This document shows, in pieces, positions 23,631-32,342 of a stretch of 64,000 nt of DNA. This stretch comes from Nocardioides deserti (GTDB lineage: Bacteria > Actinomycetota > Actinomycetes > Propionibacteriales > Nocardioidaceae). The notes under the pieces are model-generated. The model was not told the origin of the DNA, did not search any database, and saw only the letters and a program-made list of their open reading frames with translations. Position 1 is the first letter of the stretch; each line of letters begins with the position of its first letter. The stretch is taken from contig NZ_JACMYC010000004.1 of NCBI RefSeq assembly GCF_014266025.1, positions 186,001-250,000 on the forward strand, written 5' to 3'. Both the position numbers and the translations under genes were made by a program.

Positions 23631-25189
23631 ACGCCGCCGTGCCCACCCGCACCGACGAGCGCGGGATCCGCCACTACGACGTGCCGCTGCCGGTCGACCT
23701 GGTCGACATGCTGCGCCGCACCGTCGCGGCGCGCGGTGACCACCCGGCGTTCGTCACCCCGTCCGGCCGGACCACCTGGGCCGAGATCGGTGGAGAGGTG
23801 GACGGGCTCGCCCGCCGCCTGCGGGGGGCCGGCGTCACCGAGGGCGACCGCGTGGCGGTGCTCGCCGGCAACGGCCTGCCCTTCACCACCGCCGTGCTCG
23901 CCACCTGGGCGGCCGGGGCGGTCGTCGTCCCGCTCAACCACCGGCTGACGGCCGCCGACCTCGCGGTCCTCGTGGGCGACAGCGGCCCCGGCCTGCTCCT
24001 GGTGGGGCCGGGCATGACGGAGGCCGCGGCCGCGACGTGCGCCGCGGTGTCCGCCGCGCCCCGGGTGGAGGTCGTCGACGCCGACGGCCGGTTCCTCGCC
24101 GGGGGGCCGGAGGCCGACCTGCCGGCCGACACGCCGGGTACGGACGCGCCCGCGGCGATCATGTACACCTCCGGCACGACCGGCCGCCCCAAGGGCGTGG
24201 TGATCAGCCACGGCAACGCGCTGCAGAACGCCGTCACCTGCACCACCGTGATCGGCCGACGTCCCGAGGACGTCGAGCTGGTGATGGTCCCGCAGTTCAA
24301 CATCACCGGGCTGTGCTCCCAGACCGTGCCGGTCGTCCTGCTCGGCGCCACGGCGTACCTCCTCGACGGCTTCGAGGCCGGCCGTGCCCTGGCCGCGGTC
24401 CGCGAGCACGGCTGCACCTCCACGGTCGGCGCTCCGACCATGTGGTGGCGCCTGCTCGGGCACGCCGAGGAGACCGGCGACGACGCCCTGGCCGGCTTCC
24501 GGCTGGCCCTGTTCGGCGGCGCGCCGATGCCGACCGCGCTGTTGGAGCGGATGCGGGCAGCGATGCCGCAGGCGACGCTCGGCAACGGCTTCGGGATGAC
24601 CGAGACCTGCTCGATGATCACCTACGTCGGCGGCGAGGACGCCGTGCGGATGCCGCACACGGTCGGCCGGCCGCTGCCGCTGACCGAGCTGCGGCTGCGC
24701 CGCCCCGGCGCCGGCGACCAGGACGCCGCCCCGGACGAGGTCGGCGAGATCGTCGTCCGGGGCGGCCAGGTCGCCCTCGGCTACTGGACCGCCGACGGCA
24801 TCGCGCCCCTGACCGACCCCGACGGCTGGATCGCCACCGGCGACGCCGCCGTCCTCGAGGACGGCTTCGTGGTCCTGCGTGACCGGCTCAAGGACGTCAT
24901 CAAACGCGGCGGCGAGTCCGTCTTCAGCTTCGAGGTCGAGAACGTCCTCCACCAGCACTCGGGAGTCCTGGACGCCGCCGTCGTCGGCGTGCCGGACGAG
25001 CAGTACGGCGAGCGCGTGGTCGCCCACGTCGTCGCCACACCGGGGTCCGGCCTCACACCCGACGAGGTCCGAGCCTTCTGCCGCGAGCACCTCGCCCACT
25101 ACAAGGTCCCCTCCGTGGTCGAGATCCGGGACGAGCTACCGCGCAATCCCGGCGGCAAGGTGGTCAAGGCCCTCCTCCGCGACGGCTGA
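23627..25189 (+). CDS. AMP-forming acyl-CoA ligase 2
   Basis: A second ANL acyl-CoA ligase, 520 residues, translationally coupled to the first by a GTGA overlap. Motifs: YTSGTTGRPKGVVISH at about 179-194, GNGFGMTETCSM near 322, GWIATGDAAVLEDGFVVLRDRLKDVIKRGGESVFSFEVE near 403-442 and the C-terminal Lys in LPRNPGGKVVKALL. It is clearly diverged from ligase 1, with different acyl-pocket residues in the VPQFNITGLCSQ segment versus LPLFHIGGVNG. The pair therefore probably acts on different intermediates, for example the starting acid and a ring-cleavage product. No frameshift seen. Confidence 0.92.
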   Translation: MNAAVPTRTDERGIRHYDVPLPVDLVDMLRRTVAARGDHPAFVTPSGRTTWAEIGGEVDGLARRLRGAGVTEGDRVAVLAGNGLPFTTAVLATWAAGAVVVPLNHRLTAADLAVLVGDSGPGLLLVGPGMTEAAAATCAAVSAAPRVEVVDADGRFLAGGPEADLPADTPGTDAPAAIMYTSGTTGRPKGVVISHGNALQNAVTCTTVIGRRPEDVELVMVPQFNITGLCSQTVPVVLLGATAYLLDGFEAGRALAAVREHGCTSTVGAPTMWWRLLGHAEETGDDALAGFRLALFGGAPMPTALLERMRAAMPQATLGNGFGMTETCSMITYVGGEDAVRMPHTVGRPLPLTELRLRRPGAGDQDAAPDEVGEIVVRGGQVALGYWTADGIAPLTDPDGWIATGDAAVLEDGFVVLRDRLKDVIKRGGESVFSFEVENVLHQHSGVLDAAVVGVPDEQYGERVVAHVVATPGSGLTPDEVRAFCREHLAHYKVPSVVEIRDELPRNPGGKVVKALLRDG

Positions 25190-25292
25190 CCGCCACCCGC
25201 TCGCCACGTCAGCAGCACCGTCCACCTCCACCTGCACACCACCAGCACACCACCCGGACACCTGGTTCCACCCTGCCCTGAAGGAGCACGGA

Positions 25293-26339
25293 ATGAAGCG
25301 CACCATCCGCCTGACGGCGGCCGCCCTGGCGGTCTCCCTCTCGCTCGTCGGCTGTTCCATGGACAGCGACGACGAGTCGTCGAGCAACGGCAACAGCGGC
25401 GACAACAGCAGCAACGGCGACTCCGGCCAGGCCGCAGGGCCGGTCGAGGACCTGTCCATCGGCTTCGTCGCGGTCAACCTCAACTCGCCCAGCATCAACG
25501 GCATCAAGGACCAGTTCGTCGAGGCCGCCGAGGAGAAGGGCTGGACGGTCGAGGTCTTCGACGGCCAGGGCGACCAGGCGGCCACGAACAACGCCGCCAG
25601 CGACTTCATCAGCCGCGGCGTGGACGTCATCGTCAACAACTCCTCGCCCAACGCCCAGATGACCGGCGTGATGAAGGAGGCCGACGCGGCCGACATCCCG
25701 TTCGTCTCCATCTACGGCGGCTTCGTCGAGGGCGTGGACGCCGAGATCGGCACGAACGAGTTCATCAACAGCTCGCTGATGACCGCCGAGATGGCCAACC
25801 GCCTCGAGGGCAAGGGCCGGGTGGTCAAGCTGAACTGGACCGTCCTCCAGGCGCTGCGCGACCGCGACGCCGGCTTCGACGCCGTCATGAGCGAGAACCC
25901 CGACATCGAGGTCGTCCGCGAGATCGAGGTCAAGGTCCCCGGCCAGGTCGAGGACTCCTACGACCAGCTGACCAACCTGCTGCAGTCGGACAAGAACATC
26001 GACGCGATCTGGCTCGGCTGGGACGAGCTGGCCCCCTCGGCCGTCCGCGCCATCGAGGAGGCCGGCCTGGAGGACAAGGTCTTCGCGGTCGGCTTCGACG
26101 GCAACTCCTTCGCCTGGGACCTCATCCGCGAGGGCTCGCCGTACAAGATGGAGCCGGCCAACCCGTTCCCGCTCATGGGTGCCAAGGCCATCGAGACCAT
26201 CGAGACGATCGTCGGCGGCGGCACGCTGCCCAGCAAGGTCGTCTACATGAAGCCCTGCCTCGTCAACGAGCAGACCGTCCCCGCCGAGGGCGAGGAGCCG
26301 GACTGGGAGAACTGCGCGTTCTTCCCCGGCGAGGTCTGA
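25293..26339 (+). CDS. Sugar-type ABC transporter substrate-binding lipoprotein
   Basis: A 348-residue periplasmic-binding-protein family (RbsB-like, cluster B) lipoprotein, anchored outside the membrane. The signal peptide ends in the lipobox LVGC (Cys21), followed by a Ser/Asn/Gly/Asp linker. The mature part has two lobes: LSIGFVAVNLNSPSINGIKDQFVEAAEEKG and AIWLGWDELAPSAVRAIEEAGLEDKVFAVGFDG. AAGGAG precedes the ATG by 7 nt. Although the family mainly binds sugars and polyols, its place between two acyl-CoA ligases and several dehydrogenases suggests a non-sugar ligand. It starts the transporter part of the operon. Confidence 0.9.
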   Translation: MKRTIRLTAAALAVSLSLVGCSMDSDDESSSNGNSGDNSSNGDSGQAAGPVEDLSIGFVAVNLNSPSINGIKDQFVEAAEEKGWTVEVFDGQGDQAATNNAASDFISRGVDVIVNNSSPNAQMTGVMKEADAADIPFVSIYGGFVEGVDAEIGTNEFINSSLMTAEMANRLEGKGRVVKLNWTVLQALRDRDAGFDAVMSENPDIEVVREIEVKVPGQVEDSYDQLTNLLQSDKNIDAIWLGWDELAPSAVRAIEEAGLEDKVFAVGFDGNSFAWDLIREGSPYKMEPANPFPLMGAKAIETIETIVGGGTLPSKVVYMKPCLVNEQTVPAEGEEPDWENCAFFPGEV

Positions 26340-26372
26340 GCCGCATCCACCACCGAGCGACAGGCAGCTGAC

Positions 26373-27926
26373 GTGACGACGACACAGAACGAGCCGGGGC
26401 GGGAGTCCGCCGCCCGCCCCGGCCCGCTCCTGAGGGTCCGCGAGGCGGTCAAGGACTACCCGGGAACCCGGGCCCTGGACCACATGGACTTCTCCTTGGA
26501 GGCGGGGGAGGTCCACGCGCTCCTCGGCGAGAACGGCGCCGGCAAGTCCACCCTCATCAAAGCCCTGGCGGGCGCGATCGCGCTGACGTCGGGGACCGTC
26601 GAGATCGACGGCTCGAAGGTGGAGGTGCGCAACCCGCAGCAGGCCCAGGCGCTGGGGATCTCGGTCGTCCACCAGCACGGCAACCTCGTCCCGGAGCTCT
26701 CCGTGACCGAGAACGTGCTGATGGTCGAGGGCCTCGGCCGGCGCATCGGCGTCCTCGTCGACTGGCGCTCCGCGCACCGTCGCACCCGGGCGCTGCTCGA
26801 CCGGGTCGGCCTGCCGGACCTGGACCCGCACCGCGAGGTCTCGAGCCTCGGTGCCCACGAGCAGGCGATGGTGGCCGTCGCCAAGGCGCTGGCCAGCAAC
26901 GCGCGGGTCATCATCCTCGACGAGCCGACCACCTCGCTCCAGCCCGCAGAGGTCGACACGCTGTTCTCGCAGATGCGTCGCCTGGCGGAGGAGGGCATCG
27001 GCTTCGTCTTCGTCACCCACCGGCTCAACGAGGTGTTCAAGGTCTGCGACCGGATCACCGTCATGCGGGACGGCGGGCTGGTCGGGACCTGGCAGGCCGC
27101 CGAGCTCGACCACGACAGCCTGGTGGACCAGCTCGTCGGCGCGGAGAAGGCGATCGCCCACGAGGCGTTCACCGCGACCGCGCCGCCGCGCGAGGTCGTG
27201 CTGGAGGCACGGGGCCTGCGGGGAGACGTCCTGCGGGGCGTCGACCTGCAGGCCCGGGCGGGGGAGGTCGTCGGCATCGCCAGCCTGCCCGGCGAGGGCG
27301 CCGGCGAGGTCGTCGAGTCGTTGTACGGCATGCGCCGGGTCCACGGCGAGGTGCTCGTCGAGGGCACCCCGCGACGGATCCGCAACCCGCAGCAGGCGGT
27401 CGCGGCCGGCATGGCTCTCGTTCCGCGGGACCGGCTCGCCCAGGGCCTGGTCAGCGACCTCTCCATCCGCGAGAACGCCACCCTCGCCTCGACGAAGTCC
27501 TACCGGACCGACCCGGTGCTGCGCCTCATGCGGCGGGGCCGGGAGCGCAGCGAGGTCGCCGAGGTCATGGCGCAGCTGAGCTTGAAGAGCGGCGGCCTCG
27601 AGAAGGAGGTCCGCACGCTCTCGGGCGGCAACGCGCAGAAGGTCGTCATCGGCCGGTGGCTGCTGCGCCGGGCCAAGGTCTACCTCCTCGACTCGCCCAC
27701 CGCAGCGGTCGACGTCCACACCAAGGGCGAGATCTACGGCCTCGCTCGCAGCCTCGCCGACAACGGCGCCGCTGTCGTCTTCACCTCCACCGAGCTCGAG
27801 GAGTTCGTCCGGGTCTGCGACCGGGTCCTCGTCCTGCACGACGGAGCGGTCGTCGGCGAGCTCGCCGGCGACGACATCACCGTCAACTCGATCATGCGAC
27901 TGTCCTTCGGGAGGAAGAGTGTCTAG
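26373..27926 (+). CDS. Sugar-type ABC transporter ATP-binding protein, two NBDs
   Basis: A 517-residue RbsA-like protein with two fused nucleotide-binding domains that energise the importer. NBD1 (about 14-245) has Walker A GENGAGKST at 52-60 and Walker B VIILDEPTTSL. Its signature region (VSSLGAHEQAMVAVAKAL) is atypical. NBD2 (about 265-505) has a good signature LSGGNAQKVVIGRWLL but a degenerate Walker A (SLPGEGAGEVVESL) and, unusually, Ser in place of the catalytic Glu in LLDSPTAAVDV. Only one functional ATPase site is therefore likely, as in several members of this family. GTG start. It overlaps the permease start by 8 nt. Confidence 0.92.
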   Translation: MTTTQNEPGRESAARPGPLLRVREAVKDYPGTRALDHMDFSLEAGEVHALLGENGAGKSTLIKALAGAIALTSGTVEIDGSKVEVRNPQQAQALGISVVHQHGNLVPELSVTENVLMVEGLGRRIGVLVDWRSAHRRTRALLDRVGLPDLDPHREVSSLGAHEQAMVAVAKALASNARVIILDEPTTSLQPAEVDTLFSQMRRLAEEGIGFVFVTHRLNEVFKVCDRITVMRDGGLVGTWQAAELDHDSLVDQLVGAEKAIAHEAFTATAPPREVVLEARGLRGDVLRGVDLQARAGEVVGIASLPGEGAGEVVESLYGMRRVHGEVLVEGTPRRIRNPQQAVAAGMALVPRDRLAQGLVSDLSIRENATLASTKSYRTDPVLRLMRRGRERSEVAEVMAQLSLKSGGLEKEVRTLSGGNAQKVVIGRWLLRRAKVYLLDSPTAAVDVHTKGEIYGLARSLADNGAAVVFTSTELEEFVRVCDRVLVLHDGAVVGELAGDDITVNSIMRLSFGRKSV

Positions 27927-28938
27927 CTCGACAGCAGTGGCCGAGTCGCCCCAGGCGACCGGCCCGCGGCGCGAGACGTCGACGAGCGACAAGCTCATCG
28001 ACGTCGTCAGCCGCTACGGAACCATCGCCAGCCTGGTCGCGTGCGTCGCGATCTTCAGCCTGCTGAAGCCCGACGTCTTCGCGACCAGCCAGAACTTCTT
28101 CAACATCCTCAACCAGGTCTCGATCCTCGGGATCATCGCGCTCGGCCTGACCGTCGCGCTGGTGCAGGGCCTCTTCGACCTGAGCCTCGCCGGCATGGCC
28201 ACCCTCGGTGGTTACCTCGCCTGCAAGTGGCTCGCGGAGGGCACCTTCGGCAGTCCCGCGGTCGCCGTGCTCGTCGTCCTCGCGCTCGCCCTGGTCATCG
28301 GCGCCTTCAACGGCGTCGTGGTCGCCTACGGCGGTGTGTCGGCGTTCATCGTCACCCTCGCCGTCGGTTCCATCCTCACCGGCGTCGTGCTCGGCGTCTC
28401 GGACTCCCAGACGATCCTGTCCGGGATCCCCGACGGCTTCCTGATCATGGGCCAGGGCGAGATCGGCCCGATCCCGATGCCGGTGGTCTTCCTCCTCATC
28501 GTCGCCGTCGTGCTCTACGTCTTCCTCGAGCAGACCCAGCTGGGCCGCCACATGTACGCCATCGGTGGCAACGCCGAGACCGCCCGCCTCTCCGGCATCC
28601 CGGTCAAGCGCTACGCCCTGCTCGCGCTCGGCATCTCGGCGGCCTGCGCCGCCCTCGGCGGCATGATCGTGGCCGCGAACCTCGGCGTCGGCCGCCCGCA
28701 GGGCGTGGGCGACACCTACCTGCTCGACTCCTTCGCCGCGGCGTTCATCGGCGCCTCGACGCTGCGCCCCGGCCGCTTCCACATCCTCGGCACGGTCATC
28801 GGCGTGCTGCTGATCGGCGTCATCAACAACGGCCTGTCGATCATGGGCGTCGAGACCTTCTGGCAGTACGCCGTGCGCGGCATCATCCTGCTCCTGGCCG
28901 TCTTCGCCGCGAGCTTCCTCGTCATGAGGCGCCGATGA
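27919..28938 (+). CDS. Sugar-type ABC transporter permease
   Basis: A 339-residue RbsC-like membrane permease with about nine or ten helices. The family motif ALGLTVALVQGLFDLSLAGMATLGGYLA is near residue 75, the cytoplasmic loop contacting the ATPase is GRHMYAIGGNAETARLSGIPVKRYALLALGISAACAALGG near 210-250, and AAAFIGASTLRPGRFHILGTVIGVLLIGVINNGLSIMG is near 275. A single permease gene with one binding protein and one double ATPase makes a complete importer, the permease acting as homodimer. GTG start with GGGAGGAAGA upstream. ATGA overlap couples it to the following SDR. Confidence 0.93.
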   Translation: MSSSTAVAESPQATGPRRETSTSDKLIDVVSRYGTIASLVACVAIFSLLKPDVFATSQNFFNILNQVSILGIIALGLTVALVQGLFDLSLAGMATLGGYLACKWLAEGTFGSPAVAVLVVLALALVIGAFNGVVVAYGGVSAFIVTLAVGSILTGVVLGVSDSQTILSGIPDGFLIMGQGEIGPIPMPVVFLLIVAVVLYVFLEQTQLGRHMYAIGGNAETARLSGIPVKRYALLALGISAACAALGGMIVAANLGVGRPQGVGDTYLLDSFAAAFIGASTLRPGRFHILGTVIGVLLIGVINNGLSIMGVETFWQYAVRGIILLLAVFAASFLVMRRR

Positions 28939-29768
28939 GTGCGCAGCAGCCCCGGGTCGTCGTCGTCACCGGCGGCGCCCGGGCGGGTGGGATGGGCCGG
29001 GCCATCGCGGAGTCGTTCCTGCGGCTCGGGGACACCTTGGTGCTCTCGGACGTGGGCGCGCCCCTGGCCAGTCACCCCGACTACGAGGTCGCGCCGCCGG
29101 ACCACCTCGCGACGGCCGCCACCGAGCTCGCCGAGCTCGGGACGGTCACCGCGGTCCCGTGCGACGTGACCGACGAGCAGCAGGTGGCCGCGCTCTTCGA
29201 CGCCGCCGTCGCCGAGCACGGCCGCGTCGACGTGGTCGTCAACTGCGCCGGCCTGGCGATCGGGCTGTCGCCGGTCACCGAGCTCACGCTCGCCGACTGG
29301 CAGGTCAACATCGACGTCATGGCGACCGGCGCGTTCCTCGTCGCCCGTGAGGCGGCGCGGCGGATGGTGCCGCAGGAGAGCGGGCGGATCATCACGATCG
29401 CCTCCCAGGCGGGCAAGACCGGCCAGCCGCTGCTCGCGGCGTACTCCGCTGCGAAGTTCGCGGTGGTCGGGCTGACCCAGTCGATGGCCGGCGAGCTCGG
29501 CCAGCACGGCGTCACGGTCAACGCGATCTGCCCCGGCACCATCGACACCCCGCTGCTGGCGGTCAAGGGGGGCGTCTACGAGACCTTCTCCGGCGCCGCC
29601 GGCCGCACCGAGGAGGACTACCGCAGGCGGCTGGCCCGCCAGATCCCGGCGCGTCGCTTCGGCACCCCCGAGGACGTCGCCGCGGCCGCGGTCTACCTGG
29701 CGTCCGAGGGCGCCTCCTTCGTCACCGGCGAGGCGCTCAACGTCACCGGCGGACAGGAGATGCACTGA
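28935..29768 (+). CDS. Short-chain dehydrogenase/reductase 1
   Basis: A 277-residue classical SDR that would oxidise an alcohol or reduce a carbonyl with NAD(P). The cofactor motif is VVTGGARAGGMGRAIAESF at about residues 10-28 (one residue longer than the usual TGxxxGxG), the structural NAG-type motif is NCAGLAIG near 101, and the catalytic Ser is in TIASQAGKTG. Tyr and Lys are in AAYSAAKFAVVGLTQSMAGELG near 167-171, followed by VNAICPGTIDTPL. It is coupled to the permease by a 4-nt overlap. The long loop after position 45 (SHPDYEVAPPDHLATAATEL) is an insertion compared with typical SDRs. Confidence 0.92.
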   Translation: MSAQQPRVVVVTGGARAGGMGRAIAESFLRLGDTLVLSDVGAPLASHPDYEVAPPDHLATAATELAELGTVTAVPCDVTDEQQVAALFDAAVAEHGRVDVVVNCAGLAIGLSPVTELTLADWQVNIDVMATGAFLVAREAARRMVPQESGRIITIASQAGKTGQPLLAAYSAAKFAVVGLTQSMAGELGQHGVTVNAICPGTIDTPLLAVKGGVYETFSGAAGRTEEDYRRRLARQIPARRFGTPEDVAAAAVYLASEGASFVTGEALNVTGGQEMH

Positions 29769-29769
29769 C

Positions 29770-30765
29770 ATGTCCCATCCGTTGGGGGCCGTGCTGCACG
29801 CCCCGCGCGACGTCCGCACCGAGCCGCTCGAGCAGCCCCCGGTCGGCCCGACCGACGTGCTCCTCGACGTCGAGGCGTGCGGCGTCTGCGGGTCGGACCT
29901 GGCCTCCTACGCCCACGGGCACTACGTCGAGCCGGGGCAGGTGATGGGCCACGAGCTGTCCGCGACCGTGGCCGTCGCCGGCGCGGCGCTCGGGCTCGAG
30001 CCGGGCACGCGGGTCGCGGTGCGGCCGATGCGCTCGTGCGGCGAGTGCGCCTACTGCCACGACGGCGACACCCACCTCTGCGGGTCCACCGCGGGCCGCT
30101 CGCTGGGCTACGGAGCGCAGGGCGCCTTCGCCGAGCAGCTCCACCTGCCCGACGTGGTCGTCGGCCGCGACGTCGTGCCGGTCCCGGCCGCCACGGACCC
30201 CTTCGACCTGCTGTGGGCCGAGCCGCTCGCCGTCGCGCTCCACGCCGTCGGCCTGGCCGCGGTCAACGCGGGTGGGCACGTCCTCGTCACCGGCGCGGGC
30301 GCCGTGGGGCTGACCGTCACGGCGGCGGCCCTCGCCCGCGACCTCACCGTCCACGTCGTCGAGCCGGTCGAGCACCGGCGCGACGCCGCGGCCCGGCTCG
30401 GAGCGACCACCTCGGCGCCCGGCGAGCCGACCGGCGCGGCGTCGTACGACGCCCTGCTGGACGCCTCGGGCGTGCCTGCCGCCGTCACGGCCGCGCTGCC
30501 CCTGCTCGCACCGGCGGCCCCCGTCGTCCTGGTCGGGCTCAACGACGCCGCGGTCCCGTGGCCGGTGGGCGCCCACCGGGTGACCGGGTCCTTCGGGTAC
30601 GTCGACACCGACTTCGCCGCCGCCGTTGACCTGATCGTCTCCCGTCGCGTCTCGCTCGCCGAGCTCGTCACCCACCGCTACCCGCTCGACCAGGCCGACC
30701 GCGCGCTCGACGCGCCCCGGCCGGAGGACCACGTCGTCAAGGCGGCCATCGTGCCGCGCGCCTGA
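29770..30765 (+). CDS. Zinc-dependent alcohol dehydrogenase
   Basis: A 331-residue medium-chain dehydrogenase of the sorbitol/threonine dehydrogenase type. Catalytic-zinc motifs are ACGVCGSDLASY (Cys37) and PGQVMGHELSATV (His/Glu near 60). The structural zinc site is intact in SCGECAYCHDGDTHLCG, and the Rossmann motif is VLVTGAGAVGLTVTAAAL near 173. Unlike the truncated relative at 20235, all zinc ligands are present, so it should be active. It begins one base after the SDR stop, in the same operon. NAD preference is likely from VHVVEPVEHRRDAA, where Glu ends the second beta strand. Confidence 0.92.
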   Translation: MSHPLGAVLHAPRDVRTEPLEQPPVGPTDVLLDVEACGVCGSDLASYAHGHYVEPGQVMGHELSATVAVAGAALGLEPGTRVAVRPMRSCGECAYCHDGDTHLCGSTAGRSLGYGAQGAFAEQLHLPDVVVGRDVVPVPAATDPFDLLWAEPLAVALHAVGLAAVNAGGHVLVTGAGAVGLTVTAAALARDLTVHVVEPVEHRRDAAARLGATTSAPGEPTGAASYDALLDASGVPAAVTAALPLLAPAAPVVLVGLNDAAVPWPVGAHRVTGSFGYVDTDFAAAVDLIVSRRVSLAELVTHRYPLDQADRALDAPRPEDHVVKAAIVPRA

Positions 30766-30809
30766 CCCTCGTCTCCGCACGCCCCCCACCACCACGCCCG
30801 ACCGGGCGC

Positions 30810-30837
30810 GGTGCCGCGGCCCTGTGCCCGCGGCACC
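30810..30837 (+). terminator. Intra-operon hairpin before SDR 2
   Basis: GGTGCCGCGG (30810-30819) pairs perfectly with CCGCGGCACC (30828-30837). It sits in the 90-bp gap between the alcohol dehydrogenase and SDR 2, where the tight gene packing is interrupted. A partial terminator or processing site is likely. Confidence 0.55.
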
Positions 30838-30855
30838 CGTAGCTAGGAGTCCGTC

Positions 30856-31659
30856 ATGACCATCCCCTCCACCACGCGACCGGGACAGCACTCGTCCTCG
30901 GTCACCTTCGACCTCACCGACCAGCGCGTGTGGGTCACCGGTGCCAGCCGCGGGCTGGGCCGGGCGATGGCGCTCGGCTTCGCCGCCGCCGGCGCCAGGG
31001 TGGCCCTGACGGCGCGGTCCGCGGACACGGTGCAGCAGGTCGCGGACGAGATCGAGGAGCTCGGTGGCAAGCCCCTGGTCCTGGTCGGGTCCGTCTCCGA
31101 CGGTGCCGCCGTCGACGCCGCGGCCGCCACGATCGCCGAGAGCTGGGGCGGTCTGGACGCGCTGGTGAACTCCGCCGGCGTCAGCCCGATCTTCAAGCGC
31201 GCCGAGCTCGTCGACGAGGACGAGTGGCGCCACGTGCTCGACGTCAACGTCACGGGCTCGTTCCTGTGCGCCCGGGAGGCGGGGAAGCTGATGCTGGCCG
31301 GCGGCCGTGGCGCCGTCGTCAACATCTCCAGCATCCACGGCCAGGTCGGCATGGAGCGGATGGCGGCGTACGCCGCGAGCAAGGGTGCCGTGGACGCCCT
31401 CACCCGCACCCTCGCGCTGGAGTGGGCCGAGCGCGGCGTGCGGGTCAACACCCTCTCGCCGGGCTACTTCGAGACCGACATGACCGAGGGGCTGCGCGGC
31501 CACGACAAGTGGCGCGGACACCTGCTCGGCAAGATCCCGCTCGGGCGCTTCGGCATCCCCGAAGAGCTGGTCTCCGCCGCGCTCTTCCTCGCCTCCGACG
31601 CGTCCGGCTTCATGACCGGCGCGAACCTGGTCGTCGACGGCGGCTGGACCGCGGCATGA
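30856..31659 (+). CDS. Short-chain dehydrogenase/reductase 2
   Basis: A 267-residue SDR with cofactor motif VWVTGASRGLGRAMALGFAAAG at about 25-46, the NSAGVSPIF motif near 108, catalytic Ser in VVNISSIHGQVGMERM, Tyr/Lys in AAYAASKGAVDALTRTLALEW near 176-180, and the C-terminal FLASDASGFMTGANLVVDGGWT typical of FabG-like enzymes. It has an N-terminal extension of about 20 residues before the fold. TAGGAG lies 6 nt upstream of the ATG. It starts a second tightly packed block (SDR 2, nitroreductase, ADC 1) joined by ATGA/GTGA overlaps. Confidence 0.93.
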   Translation: MTIPSTTRPGQHSSSVTFDLTDQRVWVTGASRGLGRAMALGFAAAGARVALTARSADTVQQVADEIEELGGKPLVLVGSVSDGAAVDAAAATIAESWGGLDALVNSAGVSPIFKRAELVDEDEWRHVLDVNVTGSFLCAREAGKLMLAGGRGAVVNISSIHGQVGMERMAAYAASKGAVDALTRTLALEWAERGVRVNTLSPGYFETDMTEGLRGHDKWRGHLLGKIPLGRFGIPEELVSAALFLASDASGFMTGANLVVDGGWTAA

Positions 31660-32342
31660 GCGAGGCCGCAGCCGGCGTCTGGGAGACCCTCTACACGACT
31701 CGGGCGATGCGCCGGATGCGGCCCGACCCGGTGCCGCTGGAGGTGCAGGCGCGGATCATGGACGCCGCGGTGCGCGCGCCCAGCGGCGGCGACACCCAGG
31801 CCTGGCGGTTCCTCCTGGTCGACGATCGCGAGGTCGTCGGGCGGCTCGCCGACCCCTACCGCGAGGCGGTGGCGCTGCTGTGGCGTGGGCACTACGCCGC
31901 GCAGGTGGCGGCCGCCGAGGCCGACCCCGAGGCGCCGTCGTCGGTGCGGTTCTGCAAGCTGCGCGCCAGCGTGCAGCACCTCGCCGACCACTTCGAGCAG
32001 GTGCCGCTGCTGTTCTTCGCCTTCTCCCGCGGCGACCGGGACGGCAGCTCCACCTACCCCGCCGTCTGGTCGGCGATGCTGGCCGCCCGCGCGCAGGGCG
32101 TCGGCAGCGGGATGACCAACGTGCTCGACGTCTTCCGTCCCGACTCCACCAAGGCCGTCCTCGGTGTGCCGCCGGACCGCGGGTGGACCCTCGCGGCGAC
32201 CGTCGCGATGGGCTACCCGATGGGCCGGTGGGGCGTCGCGCCCCGCCGACCCGCGCACGAGGTCACCTACCGCAACCGGTGGGGCGAGCCGGCCGGCTTC
32301 GAGACCCCGGAGCCGCTGTGGTCCCCGGGCCGCACGTCGTGA
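31656..32342 (+). CDS. Nitroreductase-family flavoprotein
   Basis: A 228-residue FMN-binding oxidoreductase of the nitroreductase superfamily. The FMN phosphate-binding start TTRAMRRMRPDPVP near residues 14-27 and AVRAPSGGDTQAWRFLLVDD near 39-58 are diagnostic, as is ATVAMGYPMGRWGVAPRRP near 184. Such enzymes reduce nitro groups, quinones or enones, or dehydrogenate substrates with FMN. In this operon an ene-reduction or flavin-dependent dehydrogenation of a pathway intermediate is possible. It overlaps SDR 2 by 4 nt and the next gene by 4 nt. Confidence 0.88.
   Translation: MSEAAAGVWETLYTTRAMRRMRPDPVPLEVQARIMDAAVRAPSGGDTQAWRFLLVDDREVVGRLADPYREAVALLWRGHYAAQVAAAEADPEAPSSVRFCKLRASVQHLADHFEQVPLLFFAFSRGDRDGSSTYPAVWSAMLAARAQGVGSGMTNVLDVFRPDSTKAVLGVPPDRGWTLAATVAMGYPMGRWGVAPRRPAHEVTYRNRWGEPAGFETPEPLWSPGRTS

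Noticed and set aside
25209..27998. 929-codon minus-strand frame across the ABC transporter
   Set aside because: Opposite a complete RbsAB-like gene pair with intact motifs; composition is typical of an antisense shadow.
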